Shown here: positions 41,055 to 48,955 of the stretch, piece by piece
Position numbering within the stretch: the first letter of the stretch is position 1
Layout: each line of letters opens with the position of its first letter
Origin: a virus
DNA length: 64,000 nt
Strand: one strand, 5' to 3'
IMG/VR virus record: IMGVR_UViG_3300013104_000004
Coordinates: 1-64,000 of that record
The notes under the pieces: model-generated
The model's input: only the letters and a program-made list of their open reading frames with translations
Database searches by the model: none
What the model was told of the DNA's origin: nothing
Translations under genes and position numbers: made by a program

Positions 41055-41611
41055 GCGCCGACGCCTGGGTGACCCCGATCAAGGATCTCGGCATCGCGCC
41101 GGGCGACTCCTGGTTCGACCGGGGCGACGGGGAGGTCTTCAGCGACGTCGAGGTGGTCCACTCTGACGACGGGACCTTCCGGATGGAGGGCCGCCTGACC
41201 TGCGTGAACTTCCTGCAGGGCTTCGCCGAGATGCACGACGCCTCCCGGCGCTGCCGCCTCTATCTCATGCCCGGCATGCGCTGCTGCGCCGACTCCGGGC
41301 ACGACGGGTCATGCCGGAACTTCGAGGACTTCGCGAGCGACTGGCTCAACGAGCGCCTCGACAAGATCGAGGCCTTCTTCGGGACCCGCTACGCCGGCCT
41401 GGAGTGGGACGGCGGGTGCGATCAGTGGTCGGACCAGCACTTCATCTTCAGCGTGCCCGTCTCGCCGGACCAGACGCCCGAGGACGCCTTCGACGCCCTC
41501 TGGAACGCCACCGGCGCGGTCCCGCTCTACAACGAGCTCGACGCCGGCACGTACGGCTGCGAGTACGTCTGGCGCGTCCTGCGCGACCACCTTCAGCGAA
41601 CGGAGTCCTGA
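41051..41611 (+). CDS. Acidic Cys-containing protein, 186 aa
   Basis: ATG overlaps the ardA stop. Contains RLYLMPGMRCCADSGHDGSC, a Cys/His group, and is acidic elsewhere. No family recognised. Its coupling to ardA suggests a shared anti-defence role, unproven. Confidence 0.62.
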   Translation: MSADAWVTPIKDLGIAPGDSWFDRGDGEVFSDVEVVHSDDGTFRMEGRLTCVNFLQGFAEMHDASRRCRLYLMPGMRCCADSGHDGSCRNFEDFASDWLNERLDKIEAFFGTRYAGLEWDGGCDQWSDQHFIFSVPVSPDQTPEDAFDALWNATGAVPLYNELDAGTYGCEYVWRVLRDHLQRTES

Positions 41612-41613
41612 CC

Positions 41614-42519
41614 ATGCGCGCTCACGCCTTCCGGGAGACGCACTTCACCGGCAACATCATCTGCGACCGCTGCGGCCTGCTGCCCCTCGACAGCGAGGAC
41701 AGCGACAGCGCCTGCCCTCGCACCCTCGCTGAGTTGAGGGACGAGATCCTGGCCAACCTCGACGAGACGTACGACCTGGTCTTCGTCGCGTACGACGACA
41801 AGTTGACCGACGAGCAGACCGCCGCCCTGGTGCGCGGCGACTTCGAGGCGATCTGGGACTCCACCGACGAGTGGACCTGCGACTCCAGCCACGAGGGCGC
41901 CAAGTACCACATCGCGGAGCACCTTGCCGACGCGATCCGCACCTTCGAGGCGGCGGACGATGACGACTACACCGACCTCTCGGACTCCTTCGAGTTCTCC
42001 GCGGAGTACGACGAGGTGCGCGAGCTGATCATGGACCGCGACGCCGGCCAGTGGTTCGACGAGTTGATCGGCAACACGCCCGATCCGCTCCTTCGGGTGC
42101 CGCTCGTCGACGAGGACCACGCGCTCGAACCGAGCATCGCCACGCCGGCCGACGTGCTCACCGCCTGCGGCTTGCCGCACACGCCGGGCAACGTCCAACT
42201 CGCGAACGACCTGCTGGCCAACGTGCCCTCCAGCGTCGGGATGATCTACGCCCTCGCGACGGTGGACCTGGCCGTCGTGAACATGATCCCGTCCGACGCC
42301 TTCGCGACGATCACCGGTCCGCACCTGCTGATGGGCAACCCGTTCGCGGGGGCCTACCACGCGGAGGGTCCCTTCGAGGGCTCGGTGAGCGTGGAGCGGG
42401 ATGACCTTCGCACGGACCGCGACGCCTTCGGGTGCTCCTGGGACGAGTGCGCCGGGCTCGCCTCGGTCAGCTACTACGCGGCCGAGATTGCGGCGGCGCA
42501 GATCGAGGTGGCCGCGTGA
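41614..42519 (+). CDS. Large acidic protein, 301 aa
   Basis: ATG after GAACGGAGTCCTG. N-terminal zinc-like site (IICDRCGLLPLDSEDSDSAC), then a very acidic helical body with runs of Asp/Glu. No recognised domain. Acidity could reflect DNA mimicry. Confidence 0.62.
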   Translation: MRAHAFRETHFTGNIICDRCGLLPLDSEDSDSACPRTLAELRDEILANLDETYDLVFVAYDDKLTDEQTAALVRGDFEAIWDSTDEWTCDSSHEGAKYHIAEHLADAIRTFEAADDDDYTDLSDSFEFSAEYDEVRELIMDRDAGQWFDELIGNTPDPLLRVPLVDEDHALEPSIATPADVLTACGLPHTPGNVQLANDLLANVPSSVGMIYALATVDLAVVNMIPSDAFATITGPHLLMGNPFAGAYHAEGPFEGSVSVERDDLRTDRDAFGCSWDECAGLASVSYYAAEIAAAQIEVAA

Positions 42520-42908
42520 GGACCTTCGAGCCGAAGAAGACCTTCATCACGGGGGAGTGGCTCCACGACCTCGACCCCCGACCCGCCTTCGAGGGCTACC
42601 TCTACGGCTACTGGAACGGGTGGGCCAGATGGACCACCACGCGCGCCGTCATCGAGCGCTTCCTCGTGGTCCACCACGAGACCACCGACGCGGAACTCCC
42701 GATCTGGACCTTCGACGGCGACGTGCTCGTCGTGCACCCGCTCGACGAGGACGACGACGAGATCCGCATCGAGCCCGAGGGCGACCTCTACGACGTCAGC
42801 CTCGGCTACGTCTGGGAAGAGGTCCGCTACTTCCCGGGCACCAACATCCAGCCCTACGACCTCACGGGGACGGCGCTCGCCGTCGTCACCGTGCCGGAGA
42901 CACCGTGA
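42516..42908 (+). CDS. Acidic 130-aa protein
   Basis: GTG in a four-base overlap. Beta-rich with acidic stretches (VVHPLDEDDDEIRIEPEGDL). Overlaps the methyltransferase start. No family recognised. Confidence 0.6.
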   Translation: MRTFEPKKTFITGEWLHDLDPRPAFEGYLYGYWNGWARWTTTRAVIERFLVVHHETTDAELPIWTFDGDVLVVHPLDEDDDEIRIEPEGDLYDVSLGYVWEEVRYFPGTNIQPYDLTGTALAVVTVPETP

Positions 42909-43909
42909 ACGCACCCCTGTCCTACGCCTCGACGTTCACCGGTATCGGTGGCTTCGAGGTCGGCTTCGACTCGATGGGCTGGGAGAACCGGCTCATGGTC
43001 GAGGTCAACGACCACTGCCGGACGATCCTCGCCCGGCACTTCCCGAACACACCCCTGATGGGAGACATCCGTGACGTTCCCGGATCCGCGCTCGACCGCC
43101 CCGACGTCCTCGTCGGCGGCTTCCCTTGCCAGGACACCAGCGTCGCCGCACCCCACCGTGCTGGGCTCGCTGGCGCTCGCTCCGGTCTCTTCTGGGAGTT
43201 CCACCGACTCCTCGACGAGCACCTCCGACTCGTCGACGAAGCGCGACCCCGGTGGGTCGTCATCGAGAACCCCGAAGGGCTTCTCCGAAGTAACGAGGGA
43301 CGGGACGCAGCCGCCGTCTTCGGTGGTCTGGAAGACCTCGGGTATGGGTGGTCCTACCGGGTGGTGGACGGGGGACACCTCGGCACAGCCCAGCGACGCC
43401 GTCGAGTTCTCGTGGTCGGCCATCGTGGAGGAGACCCCCGACCCGCATGGGCCGTTCTGGGTGACCCCGACGGTGGCGGCGAAGCTCCTGGCGCGCGTCG
43501 CCTCGGCCGGGCCCAAGGCGGACCCCGCTCTGCTCCAGGCCCTGTCGGACCTGCTGGAGCCGTGATCTGGCGCAAGTCCGCCCGAGCCCGCAAGTCGATC
43601 GCCGCTGGCGGTTACGAGACGTGGGTGCCTGCGGACTTCGCCAACACCCTCACCGGCTTCGACGGCGGTGGCCCGGACCGCCAGACGCACCTGGTCGCGC
43701 AGCACGGCGGCCTTCGCGCCTTCACCCCGACGGAGTGGGAGCGCCTGCAGGGCTTCGCCGACGGCTGGACCGACGGCATGCCCGCATCCGCGCGGTGGAC
43801 CGCCCTCGGCAACGCCGTGCACACCGGCACGTCGGCCTGGCTGGCGCGCCGCCTCGACGCGGTGCACCACCGCATCCCGCAGATCAACCCGGCGCTCGCC
43901 AGCGCCTGA
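42905..43909 (+). CDS. C5-cytosine DNA methyltransferase
   Basis: 334 residues from GTG 42905. Motif I FTGIGGFEVG (11-20), motif IV GGFPCQDTS with catalytic Cys75, motif VI IENPEGLL, motif VIII QRRRRV and C-terminal GNAV (motif X). Between residues about 166 and 219 (43400-43561) the frame loses third-position G/C bias and becomes a Gly/Pro/Ala/Arg-rich linker, while another frame is strongly biased (see next entry). A GTG at 43562 could restart translation of the C-terminal part alone. It would methylate cytosine to shield phage DNA. Confidence 0.85.
   Translation: MNAPLSYASTFTGIGGFEVGFDSMGWENRLMVEVNDHCRTILARHFPNTPLMGDIRDVPGSALDRPDVLVGGFPCQDTSVAAPHRAGLAGARSGLFWEFHRLLDEHLRLVDEARPRWVVIENPEGLLRSNEGRDAAAVFGGLEDLGYGWSYRVVDGGHLGTAQRRRRVLVVGHRGGDPRPAWAVLGDPDGGGEAPGARRLGRAQGGPRSAPGPVGPAGAVIWRKSARARKSIAAGGYETWVPADFANTLTGFDGGGPDRQTHLVAQHGGLRAFTPTEWERLQGFADGWTDGMPASARWTALGNAVHTGTSAWLARRLDAVHHRIPQINPALASA
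43071..43565 (+). CDS. Gene in another frame inside the methyltransferase
   Basis: 164 residues read one frame over. From 43385 to 43565 its third positions are almost all G/C while the methyltransferase frame's are not. The product has a Ser/Thr-rich part (GGSSSRTPKGFSEVTRDGT), then VEFSWSAIVEETPDPHGPFW and VTPTVAAKLLARVASAGP. From memory this resembles a phage family often coded next to cytosine methylases (SSRT...SGM...ILRRA type). Its stop overlaps GTG 43562 of the methyltransferase C-terminal part. Confidence 0.65.
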   Translation: MTFPDPRSTAPTSSSAASLARTPASPHPTVLGSLALAPVSSGSSTDSSTSTSDSSTKRDPGGSSSRTPKGFSEVTRDGTQPPSSVVWKTSGMGGPTGWWTGDTSAQPSDAVEFSWSAIVEETPDPHGPFWVTPTVAAKLLARVASAGPKADPALLQALSDLLEP

Positions 43910-43919
43910 GAGGACCAAC

Positions 43920-44330
43920 ATGATCGCCCCACACGAGGCGGCAGCGACCTTCAATGCCGCGACCGCCGCCGTCCGTGCGACGGCGTGGAGTCTCGAACAG
44001 GAGGCCGCGCTCGCCGCCGTGCGACTCCTCGCCGCACACGCCCTCGACGCGGTGCCCGACGCAACGCACCTGCTCATCGAGTCCTCCGACCAGGGCAACT
44101 ACATGATGTGCACGGCCGGCTCGGTCGAGCGCGACGGCGTGACCGTCGCCAGTGGGACCGACTGGGACGACAGGTGCGAGCTACACGACCTCGACGCCGC
44201 CGCTTCCTGGCTCACATGGGGTGCCGCGGCCTGGGAGCAGTACGCCGACCCTTTCCACCCGTACACGAACATGCGCGGCGGCTACGTCGCGCTCGACCTG
44301 CGGCGCATTGCCGCTGACCAGGAGGCCTGA
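43920..44330 (+). CDS. Unknown 136-aa protein
   Basis: ATG after GAGAGGACC. Helical Ala-rich first half, acidic second half with Trp/Tyr clusters. No family recognised. Confidence 0.6.
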   Translation: MIAPHEAAATFNAATAAVRATAWSLEQEAALAAVRLLAAHALDAVPDATHLLIESSDQGNYMMCTAGSVERDGVTVASGTDWDDRCELHDLDAAASWLTWGAAAWEQYADPFHPYTNMRGGYVALDLRRIAADQEA

Positions 44331-44491
44331 TGCACACCGACGAGGACAGCATTCTGGCGATCGTCGACCAGCAGGGCTGGAACGACGCGACCCTCCTGGC
44401 CCTCATGGGCGAGTTCATCTACCGCCACCCGCGGCGCACGCGCCGCTTCCTGGAGTACGTCCGCCGAGTCCAGCGCGAGGAGAACGCCTGA
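44330..44491 (+). CDS. Unknown 53-aa protein
   Basis: ATG overlaps previous stop. Acidic start, Arg-rich end (RHPRRTRRFLEYVRRVQR). Likely helical. No family recognised. Confidence 0.58.
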   Translation: MHTDEDSILAIVDQQGWNDATLLALMGEFIYRHPRRTRRFLEYVRRVQREENA

Positions 44492-44802
44492 TGCCCACCC
44501 TGAACGACCTGACCGTCACCTTCGACGAACGTGACGACCTGACCGTCGGCACCTTCGTCGGCTACAACGGCCGCTGCGAGGTCCGCGTCGTCACGTCCAG
44601 CGCGACCGTCTACTTCACCGAGGACCACTTCCTGGCCCTCTTCAACGAGCTCGGCAAGCACCTGTTCCGCTCCTTCGAGATCGAGGCCTTCGACGACGCC
44701 CACGGGCACAACGTCAGCCTGAGGACGACGCCGCTTCTCGACGAGGACGTGCACGTCACGCTCAACGGCGAGGTGCTCTTCAAGGGCGAGGTGACCCGGT
44801 GA
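44491..44802 (+). CDS. Unknown 103-aa beta protein
   Basis: ATG overlaps previous stop. Alternating Val/Thr strands (LTVTFDERDDLTVGTF; VTSSATVYFTEDHF). No family recognised. Confidence 0.6.
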   Translation: MPTLNDLTVTFDERDDLTVGTFVGYNGRCEVRVVTSSATVYFTEDHFLALFNELGKHLFRSFEIEAFDDAHGHNVSLRTTPLLDEDVHVTLNGEVLFKGEVTR

Positions 44803-45041
44803 CGATCCAGTCCGACCGCGTCATCAGCGCCGCCGTCGACCTGCTGGGCCTGCCCGGTGACCGACCGTTCCAGAGCCCGGAGTACCAGCGGGCCATCGTC
44901 GAGATGACCACGAGCCTGGTCTCGGACGCACCCTTCCACGACGTCGTCGAAGACGGCGACGAGCGCAAGGCGATCGTCGCCACGCTCCTCGGCGTGCCGC
45001 CCGAGCCCGACCTTCGCAGCCCGCTCGACGGGTTGCTGTAG
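44799..45041 (+). CDS. Unknown 80-aa protein
   Basis: GTG in a four-base overlap. Helical, acidic. Ends PDLRSPLDGLL. No family recognised. Confidence 0.58.
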   Translation: MTIQSDRVISAAVDLLGLPGDRPFQSPEYQRAIVEMTTSLVSDAPFHDVVEDGDERKAIVATLLGVPPEPDLRSPLDGLL

Positions 45042-45084
45042 CGCCCCCCGACCAGACAACCTCCCCCTTCCCCAGGAGCCAGGA

Positions 45085-45321
45085 ATGCCCAGCACGAACG
45101 AGAACCGCGACAAGGCGCCGAGCGACGACGCCGTCCGCCTTGTCGGTGCGGTCGCCGCGAGCGACGCCATCGCACACATGACCGCCATCTCGACCTTCAA
45201 CCTGGCCACCGCGGTCAGAGCGTTGCAGTCGGGCATGGGCGGCACGCTCACGTTCCACCTGCCCAGCCAGCGCGGCAAGGCCGCGCAGGTCGTCTACGAG
45301 GGCTTGGCGCCGACGCGCTGA
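45085..45321 (+). CDS. Unknown 78-aa protein
   Basis: ATG after AGGAGCCAGGA. Helical middle (DAIAHMTAISTFNLATAVRA). No family recognised. The stop overlaps the dispersed repeat copy 9. Confidence 0.58.
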   Translation: MPSTNENRDKAPSDDAVRLVGAVAASDAIAHMTAISTFNLATAVRALQSGMGGTLTFHLPSQRGKAAQVVYEGLAPTR

Positions 45322-45338
45322 GCACCTGCCCAGAAAGG
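45317..45338 (+). repeat. Dispersed repeat copy 9
   Basis: GCTGAGCACCTGCCCAGAAAGG; the conserved half is intact and the other half has become the ribosome binding site (AAAGGAG) of the 45347 gene. Confidence 0.5.
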
Positions 45339-45346
45339 AGTGCGAG

Positions 45347-45535
45347 ATGGTCTGCCCCGTCTGCGGTGGCGCGCCCGTCGAGTCGGTGGTCTACGACTAC
45401 CTGACGTGCACGAAGTGTCGGGAGCTCCTGAGTCCCGGCGAGCTGGTCCGGCGCAAGACGCGCCGGACCCGCGTCCGCTACGCCCGGGCCAACGGGCACA
45501 CCAAGCACTACGGCACGAAGAAGGAGACGTCGTGA
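45347..45535 (+). CDS. Zinc-ribbon protein, 62 aa
   Basis: MVCPVCGGAP and LTCTKCRELL give a four-Cys zinc ribbon; the C-terminal half is very basic (RRKTRRTRVRYAR). Probably binds nucleic acid. Confidence 0.65.
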   Translation: MVCPVCGGAPVESVVYDYLTCTKCRELLSPGELVRRKTRRTRVRYARANGHTKHYGTKKETS

Positions 45536-46032
45536 TCGAGATCCTCATCGAGCGTGACCCCGACAGCTTGACCGACGTCACGCTCTTCATCGACGGCGAG
45601 GAGGTCCCCGCCCGGGAGATCGACTACCGGCACATCGACCCCGGCGTCGGCTACCTGTTGTCGGAGTGGCGGGAGGACCGCGCCGACATCAAGGCGGCTG
45701 GCCACAGTCGCGCGTTCACCGCGGCGGCACTCGCAGCGCACGACGCGGCCGAGCGGTCCCCGTACATCGAGGATGACCTGGCCGAGCCGCTGTACGAGAA
45801 GTGCGCCGAGTGCCACCTCTTCGTCGAGCCGAACAGCTCGCACGACAGCGCGGACCCCGAGTACGCAGCCACGCTCGCCGAGTACGTGCACCTGCATCGC
45901 GGCGACAAGGCGGACGACGAGCTCGACGCGAGCCACGAGGCCCGCCCTTCCGGCGAGATCGCCAACCTCACCCAGTGGCGCATGTACGGCCCCGAGGCCA
46001 TGCGCGCCCGCTTCAACCCACGAGAGGAGTGA
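45532..46032 (+). CDS. Acidic 166-aa protein upstream of ku
   Basis: GTG in a four-base overlap. Beta start (IEILIERDPDSLTDVTLFID), a CAEC pair (KCAECHLF), and an acidic end. No family recognised. Confidence 0.6.
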   Translation: MIEILIERDPDSLTDVTLFIDGEEVPAREIDYRHIDPGVGYLLSEWREDRADIKAAGHSRAFTAAALAAHDAAERSPYIEDDLAEPLYEKCAECHLFVEPNSSHDSADPEYAATLAEYVHLHRGDKADDELDASHEARPSGEIANLTQWRMYGPEAMRARFNPREE

Positions 46033-46036
46033 CCGC

Positions 46037-46861
46037 ATGGCCAACGTCGCATCTGGCGTCGCGCTGAGCTTCGGGCTCATCACCGCGTCCGTGTCCATCC
46101 AGGCAGCCCTGGAGGCCAAGGCCAAGACGGGCAACGTCATGGTCTGCGACACCGGACACCCGCCGCACCAGATCCGCGCACCCCGCGTGTGTGACGAGTG
46201 CAACGGCGAGGTGCCCTACCAGCAGCTGAAGAAGGCACGGCCCGTCGACGGCGGGCTCGTGGTCCTGGAACGGGAGGAGATCGAGCAGGCGTCCGTCGAC
46301 GCCACGAAGTTCAAGAAGAAGGCCGGTGTCACCGCGCACCCGGTCGAGCAGGTCCAGGTCCACACCGCGACCGGCGAGAAGATGTACTACCTCACGCCCG
46401 ACAAGGGCCACGAGGACGGGTACACGACGCTCCTGGCCCTGGTGCTGAACCACCCGGAGCTCGCGTTCGTCACGCAGTGGACGCCGCGCACCGCGCTGGG
46501 CCAGTTCCAGCTGATCGTCCACGACGGCGTGCTCGCCTTCCAGGAGCGCACCGAGTCAGCCGGTTCCGTCCGGCCGGCGCCCGTGCTCGACCTCACGGTG
46601 AACGACGCCCTGGTCGGGCTCGCTGAGCAGGTGCTGGCGATGCCCGCGTCTGTCAGCGACTACGACCCGGCGACGTACCGGGACGGCTACGAGGACCGCC
46701 TGGCCGCGATCATCGCGGGCAAGGAGGTCGTGGCTGCCACGACGACGAGCGCCACACCCATCGCGCCCGCGTCCGACCTGATGGAGAAGCTCCGCGCCCA
46801 GGTCGCCGCGGCGGCCCCGGCGCCGAAGCGGCGGGCCACGAGGAAGAAGGTGGCCGCATGA
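46037..46861 (+). CDS. ku: Phage Ku-like DNA end-binding protein
   Basis: 274 residues, ATG after AGAGGAGTG. The start SGVALSFGLITASVSIQAA matches the first strand of bacterial Ku (SFGLV..PV). CDECNGEVPYQQLKK (Cys52, Cys55) and VVLEREEIEQ correspond to the conserved Ku core. The C-terminal 40 residues are Ala/Lys/Arg-rich, like the tails that recruit LigD. Bacterial-type Ku forms a homodimeric ring on double-strand ends. A DNA ligase gene follows 330 bp downstream, so the pair forms a phage non-homologous end-joining kit, known in principle from mycobacteriophages Corndog and Omega. Confidence 0.87.
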   Translation: MANVASGVALSFGLITASVSIQAALEAKAKTGNVMVCDTGHPPHQIRAPRVCDECNGEVPYQQLKKARPVDGGLVVLEREEIEQASVDATKFKKKAGVTAHPVEQVQVHTATGEKMYYLTPDKGHEDGYTTLLALVLNHPELAFVTQWTPRTALGQFQLIVHDGVLAFQERTESAGSVRPAPVLDLTVNDALVGLAEQVLAMPASVSDYDPATYRDGYEDRLAAIIAGKEVVAATTTSATPIAPASDLMEKLRAQVAAAAPAPKRRATRKKVAA

Positions 46862-47121
46862 GCATGACGACCGACGCGTACGCCTGCCGGTACGTGGTCG
46901 ACGGCACCGACACCGACGGCACGGTGTGGAACCGATGCCTCGTCCATGACGAGCTGGCGCCCTCGAACGAGGCGCCATGCTCCGACGCCGGCGCCGACGA
47001 TGCGGTGCGCAGGTGCCCTGAGTGCGACGCCGACATGCACCTCGTGCCCTACAACTTCAACGGCTTCGAGCACACCGACTGGGGCCTCGCCTGCACCGAC
47101 TGCGACTACCACGACCTCTAG
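46858..47121 (+). CDS. Zinc-ribbon protein between ku and ligase
   Basis: 87 residues, ATG overlapping the ku stop. CPECDADMHLVPYN and CTDCDYHD form a four-Cys site. Coding between ku and ligase makes a role in end joining possible but unproven. Confidence 0.62.
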   Translation: MSMTTDAYACRYVVDGTDTDGTVWNRCLVHDELAPSNEAPCSDAGADDAVRRCPECDADMHLVPYNFNGFEHTDWGLACTDCDYHDL

Positions 47122-47191
47122 GAGGACCCGATCTACCGTCTGATCCCGCGCGAGATCCGTGCGGACCTGCACGCCTACGAACAGGAGAGAC

Positions 47192-48091
47192 GTGATCCCC
47201 ATCCAACCGATGCTCGCCTCGCCCAGCAGCGGAGCGAGCAACCGAAGACCGCTCGACCTCGGCCACCTCGCCACCGCCGGTGGCTGGGTCGCAGAGGAGA
47301 AGCTGGACGGCATCCGAGCCATCGTCGAGTCCGACGGTGGCTCGACTCGTATCTGGAACCGGAGCGGCGTCGACATCAGCGACCGCTTCCCTGAGATCGC
47401 CCGGCAGCGGCTGCTCCCCGTCGTGCTCGACGGGGAGATCGTCGCGACGGACGGCCTCTTCCAGACCGTCGCCACGCGCGACAAGCAGACGAGCGGGTAC
47501 GGGGCGGCCGCGCGCCGCAACCCGTGCCGCTTCGTCGCGTTCGACCTGCTCGCCTCGCACGACGAGCCCCTGACGCACCTGCCCTACAAGATGCGCCGCC
47601 AGCTGCTGCGCGGCGTGTGCGGCAACCGGCGCACGGTGCGCCCGGTGCGGCAGTCGGGGAACATCCTCGCCCTCTGGGACGAGGTGCTGACTGCCGGCGG
47701 CGAGGGCGTCATCTGCAAGCAGCTGAACTCGGTCTACCTGCCCGGCGCCCGCGCCAGCTCGTGGGTCAAGTTCAAGGCCGTGCAGCGCCTGACGGCAGTC
47801 GCCGTCGGGTACGAGCACGGGCTCAACCGCGACTTCGGAGCGATCCGGCTCGCGCTCATCGGCAACGACGGTCCGATCCCCATCGGGAAGGTCGGCACCG
47901 GCTGGAAGGAGAAGCACGGCAAGCAGATGCAGGCGCGCCTCGACGCCCAGGAGATCTTCCTGGTGGAGATCGAGGCCCTGAACCGCACTGCCGACAACGC
48001 GCTGCGCTTCCCGGTCTTCCGGGGCGAGCGCACAGACCTGGACCTGACCGCGGCCAGCGCCGACCAGCTCGCGCTGCTGCCCATCTACTGA
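47192..48091 (+). CDS. ATP-dependent DNA ligase (LigD ligase-domain type)
   Basis: 299 residues from GTG 47192 after AGGAGAGAC. Nucleotidyl-transfer motifs are in order: catalytic Lys37 in EEKLDGIRA (motif I), LDGEIVATDG (motif III), EGVICK (motif IV) and SWVKFKA (motif V), followed by an OB-fold region (IPIGKVGTGW). The size is that of a stand-alone LigD ligase domain without polymerase or nuclease modules. With Ku it could seal broken or linear genome ends. The 70 bp before it contains an open frame with no usual start codon. Confidence 0.88.
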   Translation: MIPIQPMLASPSSGASNRRPLDLGHLATAGGWVAEEKLDGIRAIVESDGGSTRIWNRSGVDISDRFPEIARQRLLPVVLDGEIVATDGLFQTVATRDKQTSGYGAAARRNPCRFVAFDLLASHDEPLTHLPYKMRRQLLRGVCGNRRTVRPVRQSGNILALWDEVLTAGGEGVICKQLNSVYLPGARASSWVKFKAVQRLTAVAVGYEHGLNRDFGAIRLALIGNDGPIPIGKVGTGWKEKHGKQMQARLDAQEIFLVEIEALNRTADNALRFPVFRGERTDLDLTAASADQLALLPIY

Positions 48092-48101
48092 GGAGGAAGC
48101 G

Positions 48102-48338
48102 ATGGCGACGTACGGCGTCGAGATCGGCCACGACGTCCGGCGCTGGACCACCTACAGCGTTACCGACCCGACCGACGAGGAGCTGGCCACGCTGCGCGAG
48201 GGCGCCGACGAGGCGGTGGACCTCCTGCAGAGGATGGAGGCCGCCGGTCGGGCTGAGGGCGCCGGCTGGACGGACGAGGAGAACCCTGACCCGTTCGACT
48301 GGGACCTGGACCCCGCCGTCGTGAGCGTCGAGGGCTGA
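48102..48338 (+). CDS. Acidic 78-aa protein
   Basis: ATG after GAGGAAGCG. Very acidic C-terminal half (DEENPDPFDWDLDP). No family recognised. Confidence 0.58.
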   Translation: MATYGVEIGHDVRRWTTYSVTDPTDEELATLREGADEAVDLLQRMEAAGRAEGAGWTDEENPDPFDWDLDPAVVSVEG

Positions 48339-48577
48339 TGCCGCGCCCCCCGAAGCAGTACGGCGTGCTGCTGTCCTGCGCGCCGATGGACCGCGACGAC
48401 ATCGACCGGCAGGTCGACGGACCGTTCGCCACCCGCGCCGAGGCGACCAGCTACGGCATCTCGGCCACGCGCTCCGGCATCGAGTACGAGGTCATGTCCC
48501 GCGTCCGCAACAACGACCCCTGGCGCTCCCTGCGCCACGAAAGCATCGCCGACGTCATCCGCCGGCGCTGGCAGTAA
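48338..48577 (+). CDS. Unknown 79-aa protein
   Basis: ATG overlaps previous stop. A mixed alpha/beta pattern (QYGVLLSCAPMDRDDID) and basic end. No family recognised. Confidence 0.58.
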   Translation: MPRPPKQYGVLLSCAPMDRDDIDRQVDGPFATRAEATSYGISATRSGIEYEVMSRVRNNDPWRSLRHESIADVIRRRWQ

Positions 48578-48599
48578 CCCTTCACAGAGAGGCATCCCC

Positions 48600-48860
48600 A
48601 TGGCGACTGACGCCAACGAGGTCGAGATCGAGACGACCAAGCTCTACGGCACCGGCATGAACCCCGAGGTGGAGAAGTTCCCCGTCGTCATCGACGCGAT
48701 CGACGGGTCCAGTTCACGGACCTTCCACCTCACCGTCTCCGCAGCCGAAGAGCTGCGCAACGCCATCGACGACGCGCTCCACCAGGTGGAGTACCGCACC
48801 TTCGACGAGCCCGACCCCGACGTCGCGCACGACCGAGCACGAGAGGACGCCTGCTGGTGA
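48600..48860 (+). CDS. Acidic 86-aa protein
   Basis: ATG after AGAGAGGC. Beta strands (FPVVIDAIDGSSSRTFHLTV) then an acidic helix. No family recognised. Confidence 0.58.
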   Translation: MATDANEVEIETTKLYGTGMNPEVEKFPVVIDAIDGSSSRTFHLTVSAAEELRNAIDDALHQVEYRTFDEPDPDVAHDRAREDACW

Positions 48861-48955
48861 ACGCGAGCAAGCCGGCCTTCGAGAGCGCCAACGAGCGCTT
48901 CGTCGCCAAGAACATCAACCCCCAGCCCAAGCGGAAGGACCCCAAGAACCCATGA
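48857..48955 (+). CDS. Small basic peptide, 32 aa
   Basis: GTG start in a four-base overlap; its stop overlaps the moxR start. Ends in a Lys/Pro-rich tail (NPQPKRKDPKNP). Probably couples translation to the ATPase gene. Confidence 0.5.
   Translation: MNASKPAFESANERFVAKNINPQPKRKDPKNP

Noticed and set aside
47122-47191. An open frame beginning IYRLIPREIRADLHAY between the zinc-ribbon gene and ligase
   Set aside because: There is a GGAGG upstream, but the only codon at the right distance is ATC, and the frame continues far into the ligase gene in another register.
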